A DNA stretch of 64,000 bases, taken from NCBI RefSeq assembly GCF_000412335.2, contig NZ_KE161030.1, positions 2,012,328-2,076,327 on the forward strand, written 5' to 3'. This stretch comes from Cedecea davisae DSM 4568. GTDB lineage: Bacteria > Pseudomonadota > Gammaproteobacteria > Enterobacterales > Enterobacteriaceae. This document shows positions 27,163-35,868 of this stretch, in pieces. Position 1 is the first letter of the stretch. Each line of letters opens with the position of its first letter. The notes under the pieces were generated by a model. The model made no database searches, was not told where the DNA came from, and was given only the letters and a program-made list of their open reading frames with translations. A program made the translations under genes and the position numbers.

Positions 27163-28368
27163 ATGTTAGCTATTCTTGCCAACCGTACTTACAGACATCT
27201 GTTTATGGCGCAGGTTATCGCGCTTATCGGCACCGGTCTTGCAACCGTGGCGCTTGGGCTACTGGCTTACGATATGGCCGGAGACAGAGCGGGGGCCGTG
27301 CTGGGAACCGCGCTGGCTATCAAAATGAGCGCTTATATTCTGGTCGCTCCTTTTGCGACGGCTCTTGCTGAACGGTTCCCCCGGCGCAGTATGCTGGTGG
27401 CGCTGGACCTGGTGCGGGCTCTGGCCGCTCTCGCGTTACCGTTCGTCAGCCAGGTTTGGGAAATCTATCTTCTGATTTTTGTTCTTCAGTCCGCATCCGC
27501 GGCGTTCACGCCGACGTTTCAGGCCACAATCCCCGATATTCTGCCGCAGGAGCGGGATTATACCAGGGCGCTTTCACTTTCCCGCCTGGCCTACGATCTT
27601 GAGAGTGTGATAAGCCCGGTACTGGCCGCCGCGCTGCTAACGATGATGAGCTTTCATAATTTGTTTGCCGGAACCGCGCTGGGGTTTATGGCCTCTGCCG
27701 CTCTTGTGGTTTCATCCAGCCTGCCAAAAGCCCGTTCCGCCGTCGCGCCGCGTAGTTTTTATGACAAAGCGACCAGCGGGATACGCATTTTTCTCGCTAC
27801 GCCGCGTCTAAAGGGATTGCTGGCGCTTAATATGGCGGTCGCCGCCGCCAGTTCGATGGTTATTGTTAATACCGTGGTGCTGGTACAGGCGGGGTTCGGC
27901 TTGCCGCAAAGCTCGACTGCCGCCGCGTTGGCGCTGTTTGGCCTCGGTTCGATGCTGGCCGCGTTACTCCTGCCCAGGCTGTTGGATTCCATTAGCGATC
28001 GCCTGCCGATGCTGGCAGGAACGCTGCTGCTGGTTGTGGGGCTGGGGGCAGGAATATTTATCCATAATTACCGGATGCTGCTCGCACTTTGGCTACTGCT
28101 TGGGGTAGGTTATTCCCTGGCTCAAACGCCGGTCGGCAGGCTGCTCAAACGTTCGTCCTCCGCAGAGGACAGGCCGGCCTTATTTGCGGCTCAGTTTGCG
28201 CTTTCACACTCATGCTGGTTGCTAACTTATCCGTTGGTCGGTTGGGTTGGCGCGGCTTTTAGCGTTAAGGCGGCATTCGCCCTGATGGCGATGATTGCGG
28301 CGGTATCGCTGGCCGCCGCCATTGCTATCTGGCCCCAGGAACATAAAACACAAGAGGCTAATCAATGA
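27163..28368 (+). CDS. MFS metal-efflux transporter (NreB-like)
   Basis: The protein has 401 residues from the ATG at 27163, which has a GGGGGTGTT ribosome site. An ORF starting at 27043 would run through the operator, so it is rejected. About twelve membrane segments and the MFS loop ALAERFPRRSMLV are visible. It overlaps the CsoR/RcnR-family gene by 4 bases, and that pairing is typical of nickel/cobalt exporters such as NreB. It lacks the His-rich tail of classic NreB, so the metal is open (nickel, cobalt or copper). Confidence 0.78.
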   Translation: MLAILANRTYRHLFMAQVIALIGTGLATVALGLLAYDMAGDRAGAVLGTALAIKMSAYILVAPFATALAERFPRRSMLVALDLVRALAALALPFVSQVWEIYLLIFVLQSASAAFTPTFQATIPDILPQERDYTRALSLSRLAYDLESVISPVLAAALLTMMSFHNLFAGTALGFMASAALVVSSSLPKARSAVAPRSFYDKATSGIRIFLATPRLKGLLALNMAVAAASSMVIVNTVVLVQAGFGLPQSSTAAALALFGLGSMLAALLLPRLLDSISDRLPMLAGTLLLVVGLGAGIFIHNYRMLLALWLLLGVGYSLAQTPVGRLLKRSSSAEDRPALFAAQFALSHSCWLLTYPLVGWVGAAFSVKAAFALMAMIAAVSLAAAIAIWPQEHKTQEANQ

Positions 28369-28634
28369 CGATTCATAGCTCACACCCGGATATTATTAAG
28401 CGGCTGAAGCGGGCAGCCGGGCATCTGAAAAGCACCATTCAGATGCTGGAGGATGAAAAACCTTGTCTGGACATTACCCAGCAGCTTCAGGCGGTCGAGA
28501 AGGCAATAACCAACGCCAAGCGCACGCTTATTCACGATCATCTGGATCACTGCCTGAAAGATGCGCTTAACGGCGAACATCACCCTGCGGACGAGACGCT
28601 TAGCGAATTCAAAGAAATTGCCAAATATCTTTAG
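28365..28634 (+). CDS. CsoR/RcnR-family metal-sensing repressor
   Basis: The protein has 89 residues, all-helical DUF156 family (HPDIIKRLKRAAGHLKSTIQMLEDEKPCLDITQQLQAVE...). Candidate metal ligands are Cys34, His59 and Cys63, with spacings of 25 and 4 exactly as in the Cu(I) sensor CsoR (C-H-C). His4 and His7 recall the N-terminal histidine of the Ni/Co sensor RcnR. It probably binds the C5/G5 palindrome at 27117-27134 and is released by metal, inducing the exporter and itself. Confidence 0.87.
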   Translation: MTIHSSHPDIIKRLKRAAGHLKSTIQMLEDEKPCLDITQQLQAVEKAITNAKRTLIHDHLDHCLKDALNGEHHPADETLSEFKEIAKYL

Positions 28635-28655
28635 TTAATTAGCCGGGAGAGGCTT

Positions 28656-29132
28656 ATGTGTCCGAGAGTTTATGGGGTTGCTTTGCTGCTGGGGATCTCG
28701 CTCTCGGGTGCCGCTGGCGCTGAGGATTTGCTTTCTCCCGCAAAACGAGAGATTGCGATGCAGTTAGTTTCGAGCGCCGAAAATTCATCTCTGGACTGGC
28801 GCAAGCAGTACGCTTATATCGAGGATATTGACGACGGCCGCGGCTATACCGCCGGGCTTATCGGCTTTACTTCTGCCAACGGCGATATGCTCGACGTGGT
28901 TGAGCGCTATACCTCCTTTGCGCCGTCAAACCGGCTGGCGGAGTATTTACCCGCGCTGCGCAGGCTGGCGGAAAATAATGACGACTCGCACGAAGGGCTT
29001 GAACCCGACTTTATCCAAAACTGGAAGGCGGCGGCGAGGGATGAAAAGTTCCGGGCGGCGCAGGACCGCATTAGCCTGTCGCCTTCGTTGCGCTGGCGAA
29101 CCAATGATGAAGACTTTGTTATTGAACGTTGA
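28656..29132 (+). pseudogene. GH46 chitosanase with large internal in-frame deletion
   Basis: The ORF has 158 residues with a signal peptide (residues 1-22). It retains the GH46 core AENSSLDW...YIEDIDDGRGYTAGLIGF with both catalytic acids (Glu42, Asp60, matching Glu22 and Asp40 of the Streptomyces N174 enzyme). After FRAAQDR it jumps straight to SLSPSLRWRTNDEDFVIER, which aligns with the extreme C-terminus of GH46 enzymes (LNPPLKWKTYGDPYVIN). About 90 residues of the second lobe are missing with the frame kept. It lies 21 bases after the metal repressor gene and may be co-transcribed. Activity is doubtful. Confidence 0.75.
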
Positions 29133-29177
29133 GAGAACTCAGCCCGCATAACGTTGCGGGCCGGGAAGGAAAAAGAC

Positions 29178-29939
29178 TCAGGCTTCCAGCAAAGCCGACA
29201 GCCGTTCCTGAACGCTGTTGCAGCCCGCCAGCACAAGGTTACCGCGCAGTAGTCCGTCATTGGCGAGAAACGCATTGCTGGTTCCGCCCGCCTCGGTAAT
29301 CAGCAGCAGCCCGGCCAGCGCGTCCCAGCTGTTCATGTGCTCTTCGTAGTAGGCGTGGACCTGGCCCGCGGCAACGTGAGCCAGCATCAATGCGCCCGCG
29401 CCGAAGCGGCGGTATTCCATACCGTCATTGAGCAAGTATTCAATAGTGCGTGCGTAGAGCGGCAACGGCGCGCGGCTGGAGCGGCCAAGGCCTATAACCA
29501 CGCTTTCCGGCGCGGGGTCGTGCAGTTTCAGCCGTTTGCCATTGAGCCAGGAGCCTGCGCCGTGGCGAGCGAAAAAAAATTCATCGCGATCCGGGGCATA
29601 GATAATGCCCAGCTCAATTGTATTCTGGCGAACATAGGCCAGAGAAACGCACCAGTAGTCCATGCCGAGAATGAAATTGGTTGTGCCGTCAACCGGGTCG
29701 AGCACCCATACGCCGCGCTCGCCTTCGGCCAGGCCGCTCTCTTCCCCGAGGAAACCGTCTTCGGGACAATGCTGCTGTAGCCAGCTTTTAATCTGTTGCT
29801 CAACTAAAATATCCGCCTGCGAGACAAAGTCCTGGCGCCCCTTGGTTTCTACCTGCAATCCCTTGTCGCGTAGCGCCTGGGCATGGGCACCTGCCTGACG
29901 TATTAACTCGCATAGTTCCTGCTGCTGCTGTTCGGTCAT
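29178..29939 (-). CDS. Inositol-monophosphatase family phosphatase
   Basis: The protein has 253 residues. The metal-binding motifs WVLDPVDGTTNF and WDALAGLLLITEAGG, and the upstream GEE (FLGEESG), are complete, so it should be an active Mg-dependent phosphatase acting on inositol phosphate or a similar sugar/polyol phosphate. It lies 9 bases after the LacI-type gene in an operon with the MBL-fold hydrolase, next to a divergent ABC importer. It probably removes the phosphate left after a diester is opened (inference). Confidence 0.88.
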   Translation of the reverse strand: MTEQQQQELCELIRQAGAHAQALRDKGLQVETKGRQDFVSQADILVEQQIKSWLQQHCPEDGFLGEESGLAEGERGVWVLDPVDGTTNFILGMDYWCVSLAYVRQNTIELGIIYAPDRDEFFFARHGAGSWLNGKRLKLHDPAPESVVIGLGRSSRAPLPLYARTIEYLLNDGMEYRRFGAGALMLAHVAAGQVHAYYEEHMNSWDALAGLLLITEAGGTSNAFLANDGLLRGNLVLAGCNSVQERLSALLEA

Positions 29940-29948
29940 GTTCTGCTC

Positions 29949-30965
29949 TTATGTGGTGGGTAGCGACGTGTGTCGATGAATTAAGTCAACCTTCACCCAA
30001 CTGGTGCGCGAAGGCTGTAACGGATCGCGGGCTCTTTCCAGCAGGTGCATCAGCGCCAGGCGGGAAATCTCGGCCACATCCTGATTAAGCGTGGTAAGTC
30101 GATAACCGTATTGCGCCGTTTGCGGCGTGTTGTCAAAACCAATCAGCTGGAAGTCCTGAGGTGCATCTTTACCCTGCTGGCGCATGCCGTCGAGAAAGCC
30201 GCAGGCGAGCTGGGCGTTAGCGCAAAAAATCCCCTCAGGCGGCGGTTCAATTGCGGCGGCTGCCTGCATGCCTCCGTCATAACCTTCCAGCGGGGCAAGC
30301 AGCGTGACCAGATTCCGCGCGGTATCGACGCCAAGTTCGTCCAACGCCAACCTGAATGCCTCGCCGCGCATTCTTCCCGCCCAGGTCGAATTGTCGTTGT
30401 TCAGCCAGCCAAACCGGCGGCAGCCGCCTCGTACCAGTTGCTCCGCGGCCAGCGCCGCGCCTGCCGCGTTGTCGGAGCAGACGTAATCAACGCCGGGAAT
30501 ATCGGGCTGACGGTTAATGCCTACCACTGGGATTCGCTGCTGTACGCACTCGTTGACCAGCGCTTCCGGCGGCTTGCCGGAGGTGACGATGACGCCGGAA
30601 ACGCGAAACTGGGCGAAATGCCGCAGGGTGTCTGCCAGCTCCTGCTCGCTGCGAATTTCGGTTACCAGAGCCTGAAATCCGTGACGCTGAATTTCACCCA
30701 GCAGGCCGTCCAGCAGGCTGCTGCGGAAAGGATCGTTAATGCGCGATACGATGACGCCTATCAGATGGCTGCGCCGACGGTTAAGTCCCTGGGCAAGAAA
30801 ATTAACCTGATAACCCAGTTCTTTAGCGACCAGTAGCACGCGCTCGCGGGTTGCGGGGGAGATGCTGCCGTTATTGCTAAGCGCACGGGAAACAACGGCA
30901 CGGGAGACTCCGGCGCGGCGGGCCACGTCTTCGGCGGTGACGCTTTGTTTTATCAACGAACTCAA
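29949..30965 (-). CDS. LacI-family transcriptional regulator
   Basis: The protein has 338 residues. The N-terminal helix-turn-helix and hinge helix are clear (TAEDVARRAGVSRAVVSRALSNNG, VNFLAQGLNRRRSHLIGVIV). The rest is a periplasmic-binding-protein-like effector domain. It overlaps the MBL-fold gene by 4 bases. A perfect 20-base LacI-type palindrome with central CG lies in the divergent promoter region at 31835-31854, the obvious operator. It likely represses both the hydrolase operon and the importer until a sugar- or polyol-phosphate-type inducer appears. Confidence 0.92.
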   Translation of the reverse strand: MSSLIKQSVTAEDVARRAGVSRAVVSRALSNNGSISPATRERVLLVAKELGYQVNFLAQGLNRRRSHLIGVIVSRINDPFRSSLLDGLLGEIQRHGFQALVTEIRSEQELADTLRHFAQFRVSGVIVTSGKPPEALVNECVQQRIPVVGINRQPDIPGVDYVCSDNAAGAALAAEQLVRGGCRRFGWLNNDNSTWAGRMRGEAFRLALDELGVDTARNLVTLLAPLEGYDGGMQAAAAIEPPPEGIFCANAQLACGFLDGMRQQGKDAPQDFQLIGFDNTPQTAQYGYRLTTLNQDVAEISRLALMHLLERARDPLQPSRTSWVKVDLIHRHTSLPTT

Positions 30966-31732
30966 GGCAGATAATCCTCGGTGTAAAAACGCTGCTGGCG
31001 GAAGTCATATTGCAGCCCGTCGTGGCTGACGAAAAGCCCGGGGTGAGGGCGGCAGGCCAGCTTTAGCGCCGGTAAAATGGCGTCGTTGCAGTGGTACAGC
31101 CCCAGCGCAGGTAACGCCAGGTCGTTAAACAATTTCAGGCAGCCGGGGAAGTCGCCGTGGGAGGCGTCATCGGCTAATTCAGATAGCGAAGCGCACTCCT
31201 GAAACGCCAGTTCGGCTCCGGCCATCAGCGCAATGGACTCTGGCGTGGGGCGGCCATCGCCGCTATAAAACAGGCTGTGTTCCCTGATGTCGATGCGTAT
31301 CGCGAGGTTAGCCATTTCATGGCGGGTATGTGCGGTGCGAATTTGCCAGTGCTGCCAGCTGAACTCCGGCTGGCTGTCTCGCCACTCAATGGCAAAGCAG
31401 AGCGATGTTTCCGGCCAGTTAGCCAGAAGCGCCAACTGCATCAGCAGCGCCCTTTGCCCGGGCTGGCTGTAAATAATCAGCGGCTTGTGGCGTGAGAAAC
31501 TCTTCCAGTGGTTGAGCAGGGCGGTCAGGCCGGTGCAGTGGTCAGGGTGAACGTGGGTAAAAAACAGTACGTCGATGTCATTAATTCCACCGCCGCGCTG
31601 CCACAGCGCCCGGGGAACGGTGGGACCGCAGTCGATAAGCCACTGCCGATTTTCATCATCAATGACCCGTAATGCAGAAGTGTTTTGCCAGCGGGAGAAG
31701 GCGCTGCCGCAGCCAATTACGTCGATTTTCAT
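30962..31732 (-). CDS. Metallo-beta-lactamase-fold hydrolase (phosphodiesterase-like)
   Basis: The protein has 256 residues. The metal motif THVHPDHCTG gives His60, His62, Asp64 and His65. Further ligands are in HTRHE and YSGDGRPT, and the N-terminal GCGSAF.R is typical of the RNase Z / PhnP-like branch that cleaves phosphodiesters. It is first in an operon with the LacI regulator and the inositol-monophosphatase-like enzyme, and is divergent from an ABC importer. Likely role: splitting an imported phosphodiester (inference). Confidence 0.85.
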   Translation of the reverse strand: MKIDVIGCGSAFSRWQNTSALRVIDDENRQWLIDCGPTVPRALWQRGGGINDIDVLFFTHVHPDHCTGLTALLNHWKSFSRHKPLIIYSQPGQRALLMQLALLANWPETSLCFAIEWRDSQPEFSWQHWQIRTAHTRHEMANLAIRIDIREHSLFYSGDGRPTPESIALMAGAELAFQECASLSELADDASHGDFPGCLKLFNDLALPALGLYHCNDAILPALKLACRPHPGLFVSHDGLQYDFRQQRFYTEDYLP

Positions 31733-31834
31733 TATCCCTCGCTAAAAATTTTTCGCGGTTAATTAAAGTGTCACAAACACACGCCACAGTAGGCTCACAT
31801 CATCCATGAGCGGCGTTTCATTTTTTTTACAGTC

Positions 31835-31854
31835 AAATGAACACGTGTTCATTT
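31835..31854. promoter_or_regulatory. LacI-family operator palindrome
   Basis: AAATGAACACGTGTTCATTT is a perfect 20-base palindrome with the central CG typical of LacI-family sites. It lies between the divergent MBL-fold gene and the ABC ATPase gene, 43 bases before the latter's preferred start, so a bound repressor could block both directions. Confidence 0.85.
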
Positions 31855-31896
31855 TGGAAAGAAAATGCACCAAACAGAGATTTTCGGATATTGCCC

Positions 31897-32880
31897 ATGA
31901 GCTACATGAATATAACAAGCCTCCAAATCAGCTACGGCGATAAGGTGGTGTTAAAAAATATCGATCTCGCCGTGAATAAAGGTGAAATGATTGCGCTACT
32001 GGGGCCTTCGGGCTGCGGGAAAACAACATTATTAAATGCGCTATGCGGTTTTATCCCGGTGGAGAAGGGCGAGATTAACGTCGCCGGGCGAAATATTACC
32101 CAAAGTTCGCCGGAGCAAAGAAATATCACTATGGTGTTCCAGAGTTATGCCTTGTGGCCACATTTAACGGTGGCGCAAAATATTGGCTATGGGTTGAAAT
32201 TGCGTAAATGGCCGCGGGAAGATATTAAAAAGCGGGTCGAAGAGTTGTTGCAGATAGTTAACCTGGGCGGCCTGGATGGGGCAAAAATAACCGAGCTTTC
32301 CGGCGGGCAGCGGCAGCGGGTTGCGCTGGCAAGGGCGCTGGCCATAGAGCCGGACGTGCTGGTGCTGGACGAGCCGCTGTCGAACCTGGATGCGAAGGTC
32401 AGGCTCAGCGTGCGTCACGAAATCAAGCAGTTGCAGAAAAGGCTCGGGTTCACTTCGGTTATCGTCACTCACGACCAGCAGGAGGCGCTGGTAATGGCCG
32501 ACCGCATCGTGGTGCTGAACAACGGCCAGGTTGAGCAAATTGGTACCCCGGAAGAGATTTACCAGCGACCGGCTACGCCTTTTGTCGCCGACTTTATGGG
32601 TGCGGATAATCTTATTTCCGCCGATGGACAGCTTATTTACTTCCGCAGCTCGGATGTTTTCCTTTCAGCATTAAATGATCAAAAGCCAGATGGCGGTTTA
32701 ACCTTTGAGGGCATCGTTGAACAGCATGCTTTTATTGGGCATAACTATCGCTACGGCGTTCGCTGCGGTGAAAAATTACTTCTGGCTGATTCTGTCGATA
32801 ATTATTTAATAAATAGTGAGGTCAGGCTATCCGTTCCTGCCTCGGCGCTTCATATTTTTAGTTCGTCTCACGCAGCTTGA
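31897..32880 (+). CDS. ABC transporter ATP-binding protein (PotA/FbpC type)
   Basis: The protein has 327 residues from the ATG at 31897. A longer frame starts at 31837, but that start lies inside the LacI operator and the added residues are not ATPase-like. ATG codons at 31897 and 31906 are both possible. Motifs: Walker A LGPSGCGKTT, signature LSGGQRQRVALARALA, Walker B VLVLDEPLSNLD. A C-terminal TOBE-like region follows residue 240. It powers the importer whose binding protein and two permeases follow. Confidence 0.9.
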   Translation: MSYMNITSLQISYGDKVVLKNIDLAVNKGEMIALLGPSGCGKTTLLNALCGFIPVEKGEINVAGRNITQSSPEQRNITMVFQSYALWPHLTVAQNIGYGLKLRKWPREDIKKRVEELLQIVNLGGLDGAKITELSGGQRQRVALARALAIEPDVLVLDEPLSNLDAKVRLSVRHEIKQLQKRLGFTSVIVTHDQQEALVMADRIVVLNNGQVEQIGTPEEIYQRPATPFVADFMGADNLISADGQLIYFRSSDVFLSALNDQKPDGGLTFEGIVEQHAFIGHNYRYGVRCGEKLLLADSVDNYLINSEVRLSVPASALHIFSSSHAA

Positions 32881-32908
32881 TAACATTATATTACTCTGAG
32901 GGTTGGTC

Positions 32909-34048
32909 ATGTTTAATAAAACCAGGATTGCGGCAGTTACGGCTTTATTTCTGAGCTACGGCGCTCATGCAGAAACTATTCTCAACGTTGCCACCGCGGG
33001 CGACCAGAATATGGTTGATTACGTTAAAACCTGGCTCGGGCCTAAGTTTGAGGCGGCGCACCCCGGCGTTAAGGTGCGCGTAGTCGGTACCGGGCCAGGC
33101 GATGCCGGTTCGAACAAGATAATTGAAAAACTCAGCGCTCAGCAGCAAAGCGGGGCGAAAACCTGGGATATCGACGTAGCGGTGGTGCACCAGAAAGCCG
33201 GGGGCGAACTGGTGGAAAAAAGGCTGCTGGAAAAATATCGTCAGCAGATTAAAACCGGTTCTATGGTAACGGCTGATAACGCCAAAAACGCGCTGGGCGT
33301 GAACGTTGAAGGCTATGTGATGCCGATGTTCCTGAGCCAGACGGCAATCGCGTGGAACAGCGAAACCATGAAGGCGCCTCCGGCTTCCTACGACGAGCTG
33401 GTCGCCTGGGCGGCAAAGCATCCGCAGGCGTTCGGCTATAACGGTATTAAAAACGGCATGTCCGGCGTCAGCTTCGTGGTGGGCTGGATTTACGCTTATG
33501 GCACCGACGCGCAGCGCCTCTCCGCTTTGCCTTACGATAAAGGCGTGGAGAAAAACTGGCCGCAGGCTTTTGAGAAGCTGAAAGAATTCAATAAAAATGT
33601 CACTTTTACGCCGGGCAACGCGGGCACGCTGGACATGCTGACGCGAGGCGAAATCGCCATGGGGCCGGTGTGGGTGGATATGTTCTACACCTGGAAAGAT
33701 CAGGGCAAGTTGCCGCCTTCAATCAAGCTTTCCCTGCTGGCACCGGGCATGCCGGGGCAGCCAATGTATTACGTGACGCCGGTCAAAGCGGCACAACCTC
33801 AGCTGGCGCGTGAATTTATCGAGCTGGCGACCAGCCCGGAAGTGCAGGCCGAAGGGATTGTGAAGCAGTTTAACTGGTATCCGGGAATAGACGCGCAGTA
33901 CGTCAAGCCGAAGCTGGATGACGCAACCTGGCAGAAGCTGTTTGCGGAGATTTCGCCGAAAGCGCTGGCCGACTACGGTAAAAGCTTCCCGATTGCGCCT
34001 TATTTCGACGACATCAAAGAAGGCTATGAAAGCCAGGTTTCCAACTAA
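32909..34048 (+). CDS. Periplasmic binding protein, family 1 (organophosphate-type importer)
   Basis: The protein has 379 residues from the ATG at 32909, with GAGGG as ribosome site. The signal peptide ends near residue 21 (YGAHA). The pattern is that of family 1 binding proteins (ILNVATAGDQNMVDYVKTWLGPKFEAAHPGVKV; MGPVWVDMFYTWKDQG). It sits between the ATPase and the permeases. A stable hairpin follows its stop and probably lets the cell make more binding protein than permease. The ligand is inferred to be a phosphodiester or polyol phosphate from the flanking phosphodiesterase-like and phosphatase genes. Confidence 0.85.
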   Translation: MFNKTRIAAVTALFLSYGAHAETILNVATAGDQNMVDYVKTWLGPKFEAAHPGVKVRVVGTGPGDAGSNKIIEKLSAQQQSGAKTWDIDVAVVHQKAGGELVEKRLLEKYRQQIKTGSMVTADNAKNALGVNVEGYVMPMFLSQTAIAWNSETMKAPPASYDELVAWAAKHPQAFGYNGIKNGMSGVSFVVGWIYAYGTDAQRLSALPYDKGVEKNWPQAFEKLKEFNKNVTFTPGNAGTLDMLTRGEIAMGPVWVDMFYTWKDQGKLPPSIKLSLLAPGMPGQPMYYVTPVKAAQPQLAREFIELATSPEVQAEGIVKQFNWYPGIDAQYVKPKLDDATWQKLFAEISPKALADYGKSFPIAPYFDDIKEGYESQVSN

Positions 34049-34057
34049 TCACTCCCG

Positions 34058-34082
34058 AACGCTCAGGCCAGCCCTGAGCGTT
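34058..34082 (+). terminator. Intercistronic hairpin after the binding-protein gene
   Basis: AACGCTCAGG (34058-34067) pairs perfectly with CCTGAGCGTT (34073-34082). It lies inside the operon between binding protein and permease, with only a weak T run, so partial termination or mRNA protection is more likely than a full stop. Confidence 0.65.
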
Positions 34083-34106
34083 ATTGTCTGAGCATTAAGG
34101 TTTCTT

Positions 34107-34937
34107 ATGCGCGTCTCGCTAAAATATCTGCTGCTGGTCAGTCCCGCCGCGCTGATGATTACGCTGTTATTTCTCTACCCGCTTGGATTTTCGCTGGTGG
34201 CCGCTTTCACTTCGGACACACAGGCTTTTACTCTGCAACACTTCGCTAAGGTATTTACGCTCTATTCGAGCGATATCGTTTTTACCGTGGTAATGGTGCT
34301 GGTTTCGGTGGCGCTGTTGGCGCTGCTCTCCATCACGCTGTCGGCGGTGATTACGCTCTCATCTTGTCGGCCAATTGTTCGCCTGCTTGGCGTGTTGTAC
34401 CGCCTGCCGCTGTTTATTCCCTTTATCGTCGCCGCCCAGATGATGCGCACTTTTCTCGCCAAAAACGGGCTGATGAATAACCTGCTGGTGGTAACCGACA
34501 TGGTAGGGCCGCTGGACACTATTTCATGGCTGGGCTGGAAGGGCATCATTATTACTTTTGTCTGGAAGCAGCTGGCGTTTGCCACTTTGCTTATCTCCGG
34601 CGCGATGGCCGCGCTCGACTCGTCGCAAATTCTGGCGGCCAGAAACCTTGGCGCTTCAAAGCCTCGCATTCTGTTCGACATTGTTCTGCCTCAGGTGCTG
34701 CCCGCCGTGGGCGTCGCGCTGGTGCTTTCTACGGTGATTATGATGTCGGTGCTTTCCGTTCCGCTGATGATAGGGACCGGTTCGCCAACCATGGTGACGG
34801 TGGATATGGCATTCCGCGTTAATTCCTACGGGGATTATGCGGTGGCTAACGCGCTGGGCGTAATTTCACTGCTGATTTGCGGCGCGCTTTCCTGGTTTTA
34901 TCTGCGCTACAGCCTGCGCCAGAAAGGAGGCGAATAA
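34107..34937 (+). CDS. ABC transporter permease (CysT/PotB type)
   Basis: The protein has 276 residues with about six membrane segments. The coupling loop is LDSSQILAARNLGASKPRILFDIVLPQVLPAV. It is directly followed by the second permease (stop TAA, then ATG without spacing). It forms the channel of the importer encoded at 31897-35765. Confidence 0.9.
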   Translation: MRVSLKYLLLVSPAALMITLLFLYPLGFSLVAAFTSDTQAFTLQHFAKVFTLYSSDIVFTVVMVLVSVALLALLSITLSAVITLSSCRPIVRLLGVLYRLPLFIPFIVAAQMMRTFLAKNGLMNNLLVVTDMVGPLDTISWLGWKGIIITFVWKQLAFATLLISGAMAALDSSQILAARNLGASKPRILFDIVLPQVLPAVGVALVLSTVIMMSVLSVPLMIGTGSPTMVTVDMAFRVNSYGDYAVANALGVISLLICGALSWFYLRYSLRQKGGE

Positions 34938-35765
34938 ATGAAGCTTAATTATCTCTGGCGTAAAGCCCGGCCAGGCCGGTTGCTGCAGGCGCTGCTGCTG
35001 GCTTTTATGCTGTTCGCCATGTTTGGGCCGCTGCTCAACCTGCTTATCTGGACGGTGACCGAAAGCTGGTTTTACCCGCATGTTTTGCCCAGCCAATGGG
35101 GGCTTAAATACTGGTATCAGGTGTTCAGCCCCTACAGCGATGTCTCCGGCTCGTTGTTAACCAGCGTTTTTATCGCCGTGCTGTCGGTGCTGGTTTGCCT
35201 GGCTATTTCTATCCCGGCCGGGTTTGCGCTTTCGCGCCGTGTCATGCCGCTGCGGGTGTTATTTATGCTGCTGTTCCTGATCCCGCAGGCGTTCCCGAAC
35301 CTGACGGTGTATATGAATATCGCCCGGCTGTTCTATCAGTGGGGGCTTAACGGCACTATCGCCGGGGTGGTGCTGGTGCACAGCGTACACGGGCTGATGT
35401 ATTCGGTATGGATCTGCGTAGCCGCGTTTTCGTCCGTTGACCCGCTACAGGCCCGGGCTTCACGCAACCTGGGCGCGGGGCCACTGTTTACCTTCTGGCA
35501 TATCGTGCTGCCGCAGGCTGCGCCGGGCATCGTTGCCGCCGGGATCTTTGTGTTCCTGGAATCGCTGGATGAGTTTACCGGTACTTTCTTTGTCGGCGCA
35601 CCGGACATCACCACGCTGCCGCTGCTGCTGTATAACGCCAGCATGTCCGGCAATTATCAGGTTTCGTCGATTACCGCGCTGATCCTGCTGGTGCCTTCGC
35701 TGCTGTTTATGCTGGTTATCAATAAGTTTATGCGTCCGGAAATGTTGGCGAAAATGGGCAAGTAG
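34938..35765 (+). CDS. ABC transporter permease (PotC type)
   Basis: The protein has 275 residues with about six membrane segments. The coupling loop is SSVDPLQARASRNLGAGPLFTFWHIVLPQAAPGI, and FLESLDEFTGTFFVGAPDITTLPLLLY is typical of the second permease of PotABCD-like systems. It is the last gene of the importer operon. Confidence 0.9.
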   Translation: MKLNYLWRKARPGRLLQALLLAFMLFAMFGPLLNLLIWTVTESWFYPHVLPSQWGLKYWYQVFSPYSDVSGSLLTSVFIAVLSVLVCLAISIPAGFALSRRVMPLRVLFMLLFLIPQAFPNLTVYMNIARLFYQWGLNGTIAGVVLVHSVHGLMYSVWICVAAFSSVDPLQARASRNLGAGPLFTFWHIVLPQAAPGIVAAGIFVFLESLDEFTGTFFVGAPDITTLPLLLYNASMSGNYQVSSITALILLVPSLLFMLVINKFMRPEMLAKMGK

Positions 35766-35800
35766 GGCGGGTTATTGGCTACAATACAGATAATTCCGCA

Positions 35801-35823
35801 CTGATAATGTTATAGATTATCAG
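35801..35823. promoter_or_regulatory. Inverted repeat before the small secreted protein gene
   Basis: CTGATAAT and ATTATCAG form a perfect 8-bp inverted repeat around a 7-base spacer, between the permease stop and the gene at 35869. No T run follows, so it may be an operator or an mRNA hairpin. Confidence 0.4.
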
Positions 35824-35868
35824 CCACCTGGCTTAGCAAAGCCGGGGAAAACAGCCTAAGAGGTGAGT

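Noticed and set aside
31837-31896. Upstream extension of the ABC ATPase
   Set aside because: The start codon lies within the LacI operator and the added residues do not fit the family N-terminus.
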